From assembly GCA_030432175.1 (NCBI GenBank), contig JAUIHU010000175.1:1-8300 (forward strand): a DNA stretch of 8,300 bases, read 5' to 3'. A program made the position numbers and the translations under genes. Within the stretch, counting starts at the first letter, position 1; each line of letters starts with the position of its first letter. A model generated the notes under the pieces. It saw only the letters and a list, made by a program, of their open reading frames with translations, searched no databases and had not been told where the DNA came from. Of the stretch, positions 1 through 5,829 are shown piece after piece. This DNA is from Verrucomicrobiia bacterium (lineage in GTDB: Bacteria > Verrucomicrobiota > Verrucomicrobiia > Limisphaerales > JAUIHU01).

Positions 1-282
1 GGATCCTTCTTGATCCCCATCACCCAATGCCGTATCAGGCTGAGTCAAATCCCTTAAACCTGGCGCTCCATCTGTCACTGGAGGTTGATCCATTTGATCC
101 TCGCCTTCGTTAATCTCCGGGACGCTGGATTCATCCACATCCAACAGATACAATCTATCCAACGGGTTTGAACTGGAATCCCCCCGAGAACCCGACTGGG
201 CAAAACTCGCGAATCCACCTAGGTAAATCCCTGTGGTTAAAAACAGAGCCAGCAGGAACAGGATGGCAATTTTTGTCTTCAT
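1..282 (-). CDS. N-terminus of an exported protein, probable secretin (partial)
   Basis: Only the first 94 codons are in the window; the gene continues past the left edge. The start is the ATG at 282-280. No other ATG lies in frame before an upstream stop near 331-333. The protein opens MKTKIAILFLLALFLTTGIY, a Sec signal peptide with a short basic n-region and a long hydrophobic core, and a plausible cleavage after SFA near residue 28. An acidic, Gln/Pro/Asp-rich low-complexity stretch follows (residues 45-94), with no recognisable secretin domain yet. The secretin call rests on position: the gene follows pilM-pilN-pilO-pilP-like on the same strand, where PilQ or GspD normally sits. It starts 105 bases after the pilP-like stop, with no Shine-Dalgarno sequence. 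It could be another exported pilus or secretion protein. Confidence 0.5.
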   Translation of the reverse strand, partial: MKTKIAILFLLALFLTTGIYLGGFASFAQSGSRGDSSSNPLDRLYLLDVDESSVPEINEGEDQMDQPPVTDGAPGLRDLTQPDTALGDGDQEGS

Positions 283-350
283 TAAAAAGTGTCCGAATTT
301 GTGGTCCTTTTCAGAGATCAGTCTATTGGCTCAGGGAAATCAATTCCTCG

Positions 351-368
351 CTCAATCTCAATATCAAT
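351..368. repeat. Three tandem hexamers between the pilP-like and secretin-like genes
   Basis: CTCAAT CTCAAT ATCAAT stand in tandem in the 105-base gap between the pilP-like stop and the start of the exported protein. The array is short and may be chance. It is the only visible structure in an intercistronic gap that is long for this operon. Confidence 0.3.
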
Positions 369-387
369 CTCCAGTGGCTTGATACAG

Positions 388-936
388 CTATTTGACTCCC
401 CCGAGGTAGAGCATGTGAGTTCCAGCATAACCCCGAATTCGCACCTCGACCGAATCTCGAGTCACTTGAACGCACTCAATATCTATCTCTCCAGCGCTGG
501 TCTTCACGGCAGCAGACTCCCCTTTCTCAAAAGTGCGTCCGTTGATCAAAGCAATACTCCCGCCAATGATCCCTTTAACTTTAAAAAGACTTAAATCTGG
601 TTTAGATAGATCTGGCTCGTTCGCTTTTTTGTCAGACCCGGATTTGCTTGTTTTCGGCGTTGATTTCAACTGCCTGCGTGTTGATTCTGGAAAAAAAGGA
701 TCCTTCCCCTGCCCAATTTGATTGGAAAAAACCGATATAGGAAAAGCTTCCTCATCAGACTCACCCGCAGCTTCTGCTTCTACTGTGCTTTCATTTTTTG
801 AAGAAGCTGAATTTTGTCCGAGAGTTCCCGAAACTCCGAGCCCTAGAACAATCATCAATCCCCCGATCCAAACAACTCGAATCCGGCTCAAGAAATCCAA
901 ATAATTCACAATAAGATTCGAAATTTTCATCATCAT
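388..936 (-). CDS. PilP-like pilus assembly protein
   Basis: The 182-residue protein has a basic N-terminus, one hydrophobic segment (about 20-38), a low-complexity Ser/Glu/Lys linker, and a C-terminal beta-rich domain (about 116-180). Two features recall PilP/GspC-type proteins. One is GKDPFFPES (77-85), like the GxRDPF motif that precedes the PilP homology region. The other is KVKGIIGGSIALINGRTFEKG (119-139), the 'G-ii-gg-ALI-G--y-v-kG' pattern. In pilus systems PilP links the PilN/PilO complex to the PilQ secretin across the periplasm, so its place between pilO and the probable secretin fits. Canonical PilP is a lipoprotein; here no lipobox cysteine is seen and the hydrophobic segment is either an anchor or a signal peptide. 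The start is MMMK: three consecutive ATGs (936, 933, 930), and the right one cannot be told because no Shine-Dalgarno sequence is evident. Confidence 0.65.
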   Translation of the reverse strand: MMMKISNLIVNYLDFLSRIRVVWIGGLMIVLGLGVSGTLGQNSASSKNESTVEAEAAGESDEEAFPISVFSNQIGQGKDPFFPESTRRQLKSTPKTSKSGSDKKANEPDLSKPDLSLFKVKGIIGGSIALINGRTFEKGESAAVKTSAGEIDIECVQVTRDSVEVRIRGYAGTHMLYLGGVK

Positions 937-1004
937 CTCAATACCAAGGGACCCCTATCATCCATGAAGCGTTTGGCAAAATCAGCTTTGTATATACGTG
1001 ACGG

Positions 1005-1670
1005 TTATGGAGCATTATCCGCATTCAGGACTTTAGTTAATGCAACAATCTGCATTTCAAAATTTAATCGTTCATTCACTCGCGGCGTTTTATCTGCCGA
1101 ATCATCCACAGAATTGTCTGAGTCACCTTCAGGACCGGAGCTTTCTACTACCTGACCATCCGACCGGTACATCCTGAAACTCTGCACTCTCAGGTATGGA
1201 TAACTATTTTCAAAATCGGCCAGAAATGTTCCAAAATCATGGTAATACGCGCTGCCTTGCACCGTGTAGCTGACAGATTTGTAAGGCTCAGGAAAACCAG
1301 GAATCATACTTGACGGCCCTATCACCCAGTCGCGCCCAGTGTAGATAATCCTGACCCGATGTCCATTGTTACGGATAAAATCCGTTAACTTGGTAACAAC
1401 CCAGAAATACAAATCTCCTGAAGCCATATAGGCTTCTTTTTCGGACAATTGTTCTTGAAGATCCTGCAACTCAATTTGCTTTTTCTTCATTCCGTCCACG
1501 AGATCTTTCGCATTGTCCACCTTTTCCACCAATGAATCACGCTTTTTATCCAATGTGGCCAGATGGTCCTTCTGCATTCCCATCACGGAATACCACAAGA
1601 TCACCACGAGCAGCGCCGCTCCCAGGCAAATCGCTGTTATATTATCCTTTTGCTGCTTGGTAAATCTCAC
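1005..1670 (-). CDS. pilO: PilO-like type IV pilus inner-membrane protein
   Basis: The 221-residue protein starts at GTG (1670-1668), overlapping the pilN stop by 4 bases. A good AGGAGG seven bases upstream supports this start. It has a short cytoplasmic N-terminus, one transmembrane segment (about 11-29), a heptad-rich coiled coil (about 32-80) and a C-terminal domain (about 85-215) with the alternating pattern of the PilO/GspM ferredoxin-like fold. This is the known architecture of PilO, which heterodimerises with PilN through coiled coil and periplasmic domain. An acidic Ser/Asp-rich loop (about 177-195) interrupts the C-terminal domain before its last strand (RLNFEMQIVAL) and may be a lineage insertion. 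Primary-sequence similarity in this family is low, so the call depends on architecture and operon position. It may correspond to part of the Amuc_1099-1100 type proteins of Akkermansia, which are also PilN/PilO-like. Confidence 0.72.
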   Translation of the reverse strand: MRFTKQQKDNITAICLGAALLVVILWYSVMGMQKDHLATLDKKRDSLVEKVDNAKDLVDGMKKKQIELQDLQEQLSEKEAYMASGDLYFWVVTKLTDFIRNNGHRVRIIYTGRDWVIGPSSMIPGFPEPYKSVSYTVQGSAYYHDFGTFLADFENSYPYLRVQSFRMYRSDGQVVESSGPEGDSDNSVDDSADKTPRVNERLNFEMQIVALTKVLNADNAP

Positions 1671-2461
1671 TGTGCGCCCTCCTCTTTAGCCGCTTTGTCA
1701 GCCTCATATTTTTCTCGGCTTAACCGGATCAACTCCTCGTTGAATATCTCATCTTCGCGTGTAACCAATGGGAATTCGCAGTCGATCTCCAGATTCCGGT
1801 AACGCACAGAGGTAATCGGATCAACCAAAGGACTTGAGACTTCCTGTAAAGTCACTTTTCCCGGAACAACCTCTTCATCCTCTTCGGATTGACCAAAAAA
1901 GCGATCTTTAAATCGAGATTCAAGCGTACTTTTGAAAGCAAAATAATTCCAGTCATCCCCACCATCTCCGTAATCGTAGGCCTGGATTGTAAAAATCGTA
2001 CTTTCAGTTGATCTTCCAGGACTGCCTGCCTTTTCCAGAAGCCCTGTTTTCTTATCAATCTTATTGTCCTTCTGCTTCTCAAGCGTGAATTTCTGCGAGC
2101 CGGTCACTTGGGTAACCTGAACGTTGTTCACCATGCAGAATTGAAGTTCATCCAACGTCGGCGCCCAGAGAAACCTCTCTCTGGCAAACTGTATCAATGC
2201 TCGGTTTTTGTTTTTTACCTTTTGAATGTCGCTCTCCAAAGCCAACGCCTTCTTGTAATCCGAATCGAGTTTCTTCCACGTGGATTCCAAATCAGCAATT
2301 TCAGAACTACGTCCCATAATGGTCCATTGAATCGACCCGACCCAAAGAACAAAGATCGCAACAATCGCTCCTGCGATGATCCCGGCCCGCTTGACAGGAT
2401 CTCTGCGACGCCTTTCCCGCTCCTCAATCTGTTCCGCCAGTAAATTTAGTTTAATCGGCAT
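1667..2461 (-). CDS. pilN: PilN-like type IV pilus inner-membrane protein
   Basis: The 264-residue protein opens MPIKLNLLAEQIEERERRRR, the diagnostic PilN N-terminus (canonical 'INLLP' plus charged residues) that docks into PilM. A single transmembrane helix follows (about 26-47), then a coiled coil (about 52-90) and a periplasmic domain to the end. The C-terminal part (about 100-235) is longer than in typical proteobacterial PilN of about 180-200 residues. It includes a Lys-rich loop (127-150) and an acidic loop with EEDEEVV (193-199). The tail (240-264) is a charged helix. The start is the ATG at 2461-2459, 34 bases after the pilM stop and without a Shine-Dalgarno sequence. The stop overlaps pilO by 4 bases, matching the obligate PilN-PilO partnership. 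Confidence 0.8.
   Translation of the reverse strand: MPIKLNLLAEQIEERERRRRDPVKRAGIIAGAIVAIFVLWVGSIQWTIMGRSSEIADLESTWKKLDSDYKKALALESDIQKVKNKNRALIQFARERFLWAPTLDELQFCMVNNVQVTQVTGSQKFTLEKQKDNKIDKKTGLLEKAGSPGRSTESTIFTIQAYDYGDGGDDWNYFAFKSTLESRFKDRFFGQSEEDEEVVPGKVTLQEVSSPLVDPITSVRYRNLEIDCEFPLVTREDEIFNEELIRLSREKYEADKAAKEEGAQ
1678..1683 (-). promoter_or_regulatory. Strong ribosome binding site of pilO
   Basis: On the minus strand AGGAGG lies inside the last codons of pilN (encoding Glu-Glu-Gly), seven bases before the GTG at 1670-1668. It decides the GTG start and suggests coupled translation through the GTGA overlap. Most other genes in the window lack such a site. Confidence 0.7.
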
Positions 2462-2495
2462 AACGTACTTTGCTCAGGGAATTTCTCTGGGTTCA

Positions 2496-3572
2496 TCAGG
2501 CGTTCACCAAACTTACGGCTCCTCCAATAACTCCCCCCAGCTGAACCGCATCCTCGTCAATCTGAGGGAAAGAGCCCCCACTCGTATCCAGTACACTTAA
2601 CGGATTCCATTTCTGGCATGGGATCATCAATTCAGTCTGTAGGGAATTAACAATAAAATCAGATTTAGCTGACCCTCCAGATATGAATACCTGAGTCACC
2701 GGAGTGTCTTGCTGATGTTCAAAAAAATCAATAGACACGCGTAATTCCTGCCCCAGGTTAGAAAGTTGAGACTCCAACATGGATTGAATTTCAGGCGGCA
2801 TTCCCAATTTAATCGCCTCCGCTTCCTGATACCCTAAATTCAGCGCTTCAGCGAGCCCTCCGGTAAATTTATCTGCTCCCAATGCCAGAACACGGTTCAG
2901 CGACATTTCACCTTGTTTTAAAATACTGATAGTCGTGTTTTTGAATCCAATATCAACCAGCGCAACGGTCTCATCAGCAAATACTTCTGGATCTGCCGAC
3001 TCAAAAGCATTGATCGTTTCCACCAAATGAATGCCAACGTGGTCCAGCCCGGCTCCGATGGATTTACAAGCAGTCTGCAAGGTATCAATCAATTCATCAC
3101 GAACTCCCCCGACTAACACCTTCCGAGGAGACTGGGATCGAGCAGTCGATTCAGTCTCGTCTGCATTTGCCGGATCTCCCGGAACAAAAACATCGAAGGT
3201 AAAATCCTTGAGTTCCTGCTGCAAGTGCTTCTTGGACGCAAATTTTATCATTTGCCTCAAGTCAGACAAATCTCTGGCAGGCATCTCAACTTGTCTGAGA
3301 ATGGATTCAGAAATACCGATGATGATCCCCATCCGTTTTGGTTTGTGTCCCAGTTCTTTGAGAAGATTTTTCAGATGAGAAGCCAGAACAGGAGCGTTTT
3401 CCGGTTTAATTCCTCCCTGCAAAACAGGAGTATCCTGGATGGTGTAGGATTCAAGGATGAGTTTTCCAACGCCTTGAGCCTTAACCAGCGCCGCCTTTGT
3501 GGACTTTGATCCTAAGTCAATGGCAACAACTCGATCCTTAAAAACTTTTTTTCTTGGGGTTGGCAAGGCCAT
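2496..3572 (-). CDS. pilM: Type IV pilus assembly protein PilM (actin-like ATPase)
   Basis: The 358-residue cytoplasmic protein has PilM's usual length and the actin/FtsA-fold signatures: phosphate-1 AIDLGSKSTKAALV (17-30), phosphate-2 ALVDIGFKNTTISIL (204-218) and adenosine motif VFISGGSAKSDFIV (295-308). In PilM families these bind ATP, and the protein docks on the cytoplasmic N-terminus of PilN, the product of the next gene. QVEMPARDLSDLRQMIKFAS (94-113) matches the PilM 1C-subdomain pattern. A low-complexity insert rich in Ala/Asp/Glu/Ser (about 131-149) looks like an added loop. It is the first gene of the minus-strand operon and is divergent from the sigma gene across a 196-base AT-rich region. 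ATG 3572-3570 is used because the family motif begins shortly after; no Shine-Dalgarno sequence is seen. Confidence 0.9.
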   Translation of the reverse strand: MALPTPRKKVFKDRVVAIDLGSKSTKAALVKAQGVGKLILESYTIQDTPVLQGGIKPENAPVLASHLKNLLKELGHKPKRMGIIIGISESILRQVEMPARDLSDLRQMIKFASKKHLQQELKDFTFDVFVPGDPANADETESTARSQSPRKVLVGGVRDELIDTLQTACKSIGAGLDHVGIHLVETINAFESADPEVFADETVALVDIGFKNTTISILKQGEMSLNRVLALGADKFTGGLAEALNLGYQEAEAIKLGMPPEIQSMLESQLSNLGQELRVSIDFFEHQQDTPVTQVFISGGSAKSDFIVNSLQTELMIPCQKWNPLSVLDTSGGSFPQIDEDAVQLGGVIGGAVSLVNA

Positions 3573-3618
3573 ATCTATTGCGTAGACAGTTCTATTACAT
3601 TTTTCAAGCCAGAATGAT

Positions 3619-3635
3619 TGAAACCTAAAGTTTCA
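3619..3635. promoter_or_regulatory. Dyad TGAAAC-N5-GTTTCA upstream of pilM
   Basis: A perfect 6-base inverted repeat with a 5-base centre lies 47 bases upstream of pilM in the divergent pilM/sigma region. A third TGAAAC half-site occurs at 3668-3673. On the minus strand TGTAAT (3594-3599) could be a -10 box for pilM, which would put the dyad over the -35 position, where an operator would act. No good -35 match is seen. It could equally form a small hairpin. Confidence 0.3.
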
Positions 3636-3729
3636 CATTTTTAATGTTCTGAAAAAACAATATCTTTTGAAACAAGGCATTATTTGTACCATTCAAATTT
3701 GAGAATTTATTCCTGTTTGAGCCTATTCC

Positions 3730-3758
3730 GTAACTTCATTCTTCGCTTCAGCGTCGTA
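3730..3758 (+). promoter_or_regulatory. Candidate ECF-type promoter of the sigma gene
   Basis: GTAACTT (3730-3736) resembles the GGAACTT -35 box of RpoE-type ECF sigma factors. After 16 bases comes GTCGTA (3753-3758), close to the GTC-containing -10 box. This would suit autoregulation by the downstream sigma factor. Initiation would then fall only a few bases before the ATG at 3769, giving a very short leader. The match is by eye and the motif is short. Confidence 0.35.
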
Positions 3759-3768
3759 TCTGGTTAGA

Positions 3769-4494
3769 ATGACTGCGCTCGAACCCATTTACCCAATGAA
3801 CCTATTCCCTCAGGGATCAACTGCTTTCAGCGCTAAGTCCATCGCCGGTACCAGTCAGGCAGCTGCTGAGCGATTCTCAGCCGCTTACGTGGAAACCGGC
3901 GATCCGGCTGAGTTGTCTCCTGAAGACGACCTGGTACTCGTCCAGAGCACCTTGGATGGCGATTTGGAATCATTTACCCCTCTGATCACAAAGTACCAGT
4001 TAAAGGTCCGCAACCTGGCTCGCAGGTTTGCCAATTCCGAGAGTGACCTGGAGGACATCAGCCAGGAAGCATTCATGAGAGCATTCAAGAAACTGGCGAC
4101 TTATCGTGGGGAAGCCCCTTTTGAACATTGGCTGATGAGACTCACCACCAGAGTATGCTTTGATTTTATCAGAAAACGCAAATCCAGGCCTGAAACCTAT
4201 GCAGTAGAAGATTCTACAATGGAAAGATTGCTGCACGAAGACAGTAACCAGCGCAGCGATCACGAAGCTCTGGAAGACATCGAAGCCGCCAGAACACTGG
4301 TTCATAAATTAATGTCCCAATTGCAACCAGAGGCACAAATGGTGCTGACTTTGCAGGAGCTTGAAGGAAAAACAGTTAAAGAAATTGCCAAACTGACAGG
4401 CTGGTCTACCTCGTTGGTGAAAGTCAGAGCCTTTCGAGCCAGAGCACAGTTGAAGAAGCTACTGAAACAAACAATGACCGAACGTTACATTTAG
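3769..4494 (+). CDS. RNA polymerase sigma factor, ECF (sigma-70) family
   Basis: The 241-residue protein has both ECF domains. Region 2 is at about 54-140: DDLVLVQSTLDGDLESFTPL, then the region 2.2 core DLEDISQEAFMRAFKKLATY (93-112) and FEHWLMRLTTRVCFDFIRKR. Region 4 is at about 178-232, with the helix-turn-helix ELEGKTVKEIAKLTGWSTSL (197-216) followed by VKVRAFRARAQLKKLL. The typical family length is about 160-200 residues; the excess is an N-terminal extension of about 50 residues without recognisable motif. The ATG at 3769 is the first in frame. The second ATG (3796) would only slightly shorten the extension. Neither has a Shine-Dalgarno sequence. The two downstream genes on the same strand encode membrane proteins, one probably its anti-sigma factor. 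Target genes cannot be seen from here, apart from possible autoregulation. Confidence 0.92.
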   Translation: MTALEPIYPMNLFPQGSTAFSAKSIAGTSQAAAERFSAAYVETGDPAELSPEDDLVLVQSTLDGDLESFTPLITKYQLKVRNLARRFANSESDLEDISQEAFMRAFKKLATYRGEAPFEHWLMRLTTRVCFDFIRKRKSRPETYAVEDSTMERLLHEDSNQRSDHEALEDIEAARTLVHKLMSQLQPEAQMVLTLQELEGKTVKEIAKLTGWSTSLVKVRAFRARAQLKKLLKQTMTERYI

Positions 4495-4663
4495 AATTAA
4501 TCAAAGACAGCTCATCCTGAAATCCCTGGATAGCCACACCTTGAGCAGGTTCAACTGTCACTTCAGTAAATGTTACCAGAGCTGAACAAAAGACACTAAA
4601 AAGTTATTCACCAACTCATTTTTGAGAATTTTAAAGAAGAACACCAGAAACGGTTATAAGATC

Positions 4664-5071
4664 ATGAAAACCCATCGCATTCCAGGCCCATCGAATTTCG
4701 GAAATGAAAGTTCTGCCAGGAACATTCGCCGAACTCCTGACTGGGATCAGGTTCAGTCGAGGCTGTTCGAACTCACCCGACAGTCCGACCATCTTAAGAA
4801 TTCCTCGGATGACTTCGATATATCGCATGCGGTGATGGCGCGGATTCGGTCCGAAACACCAACCTTTGAACCCGCTGAAAATTCTGCTGAAACTTTCTGG
4901 GTGCAAGCGCTCTGGAGAGCTGTGGCTCCATGCATGCTGGTCACTCTGGCTTTAACTCTGTGGACCGTTGTAAACCCTGCCAAGCCTTCCAATGAAACAG
5001 TAGCTCCACTCGCAGTTACCTTGGAAGAAACCATTACAGCTCCACTCGAGCCATTGGAACTACCATGGTAA
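4664..5071 (+). CDS. Single-pass membrane protein, candidate anti-sigma factor
   Basis: The 135-residue protein lies 169 bases after the sigma gene. I do not recognise its family. It has a cytoplasm-like N-terminal part with two amphipathic helices (WDQVQSRLFELTRQSD, 27-42; DFDISHAVMARIRSE, 50-64), one transmembrane helix (about 84-103, ending LTLALTLW-like) and a short acidic, Thr/Pro-rich outer tail ending LELPW. That layout, downstream of an ECF sigma gene, is what bitopic anti-sigma factors show; there is no HxxxCxxC zinc anti-sigma motif. The start is uncertain: an in-frame TTG at 4622 would add 14 basic residues, but ATG 4664 followed by MKTHRIP is preferred. Neither has a clear ribosome site. 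The last 7 bases overlap the next gene (ATGGTAA), so translation of the two is probably coupled. Confidence 0.7.
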   Translation: MKTHRIPGPSNFGNESSARNIRRTPDWDQVQSRLFELTRQSDHLKNSSDDFDISHAVMARIRSETPTFEPAENSAETFWVQALWRAVAPCMLVTLALTLWTVVNPAKPSNETVAPLAVTLEETITAPLEPLELPW

Positions 5072-5652
5072 ATTCCCTTAAAATCATTAGCGCAATCCTG
5101 GCCATATATGGAGCCGGCTTTTTAACGGGCTCCATTGTAAAGTGGTCCCCTATCCCCACTCAAGGAACGAAAACTTCCGATCCATCCGCTTTTCAATCAT
5201 CAGGCGACCCAGATGCTTCTTCTGCAGATCAGATGAAGGATCATGATGACGATAAACGCAGAGAATGGGACAAATCCAGGGATCGAGGGGGGCGTGGACG
5301 ACGTGGCCCCGGAAGAGGATGGTCGCCCGACCCTGAAAAAATGGCCAATGATTTTGTTCAAAGTCTGGATAGAAAACTGGAACTGGAACCCAGCCAGGAA
5401 ACCAGATTACTTCAGGTTTTTCAGGAGAGTCATGAGAGAATGAAAAACCTCAGAGAGGAACTTGATCCAAAAATGCGGGCAGAATTTCATCGAGTCCACG
5501 AGTTTATCCTTGAGACATTGAATGAATCTCAAAAAGCAGCCTACCTGAAAGACCTTGAAACTAATCGATGGAACCGCGGCCGTCGCCCACCACCGCCCCC
5601 CGACAAAAAGCATGATGATCAAGGAAAGCCGTCCCCTCCCCCATCCTGCTGA
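5065..5652 (+). CDS. Membrane-anchored Metal_resist/CpxP-Spy-like helical protein
   Basis: The 195-residue protein has an N-terminal hydrophobic anchor or signal (5-25), a Ser/Asp-rich linker, and an Asp- and Arg/Gly-rich segment (DDDKRREWDKSRDRGGRGRR, 61-80, on to GPGRGW). A helical domain (about 92-166) follows, then a tail with five prolines (175-179), KKHDDQGK and a terminal Cys. The helical domain (DFVQSLDRKLELEPSQETRL ... FHRVHEFILETLNESQKAAY) carries the spaced charged helices and 'LNESQ' version of the LTxxQ motif found in CpxP, Spy and heavy-metal sensor proteins such as CnrX. Such proteins are periplasmic chaperones or metal sensors. Beside a sigma factor and a putative anti-sigma factor, a sensing role like CnrX is attractive but inferred. 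His60, His123, His142, His145, Met126 and Met137 are possible metal ligands. The start overlaps the preceding stop. Confidence 0.75.
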   Translation: MVNSLKIISAILAIYGAGFLTGSIVKWSPIPTQGTKTSDPSAFQSSGDPDASSADQMKDHDDDKRREWDKSRDRGGRGRRGPGRGWSPDPEKMANDFVQSLDRKLELEPSQETRLLQVFQESHERMKNLREELDPKMRAEFHRVHEFILETLNESQKAAYLKDLETNRWNRGRRPPPPPDKKHDDQGKPSPPPSC

Positions 5653-5681
5653 ATCTTATAGTTCCATCTCCATTTCTTAAG

Positions 5682-5719
5682 AATCCCGGTCATGCTTTGA
5701 ATCTGACCGGGATTTTTTT
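5682..5719 (+). terminator. Strong intrinsic terminator of the sigma cassette
   Basis: AATCCCGGTCA (5682-5692) pairs perfectly with TGACCGGGATT (5704-5714) around an 11-base loop, followed by a run of T to 5719. It begins 29 bases after the stop of the Metal_resist-like gene and separates the cassette from comM. Confidence 0.93.
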
Positions 5720-5759
5720 CTGCTCACCCCAAAGACATTAACAGAACTGTCCTTGCTAT

Positions 5760-5788
5760 TTGACTCCAATCCAGAACGGGGCGATATT
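5760..5788 (+). promoter_or_regulatory. Candidate housekeeping promoter of comM
   Basis: TTGACT (5 of 6 to the -35 consensus, 5760-5765) is followed after exactly 17 bases by GATATT (4 of 6 to the -10 consensus, 5783-5788). A start near 5795 would give a leader of about 35 bases before the comM ATG at 5830. The preceding terminator makes an independent promoter here likely. Confidence 0.5.
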
Positions 5789-5829
5789 CAGGTTCTTCTA
5801 ATTTTTAAAATAGTTGTTTTCCAGGGAGG

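Noticed and set aside
1..6. GGATCC at the very first bases, possible cloning junction
   Set aside because: The reading frame and composition continue normally, GGATCC can occur by chance, and nothing else suggests a vector or chimera.
289..594. Plus-strand open frames of 60-110 codons opposite the pil genes
   Set aside because: They lie antisense to well-supported pilus genes, lack family motifs and have the composition expected of frame shadows.
4622..4663. TTG at 4622 as the start of the candidate anti-sigma gene
   Set aside because: It would add 14 residues of low-complexity basic sequence, has no ribosome site, and an ATG follows at 4664; it cannot be fully excluded.
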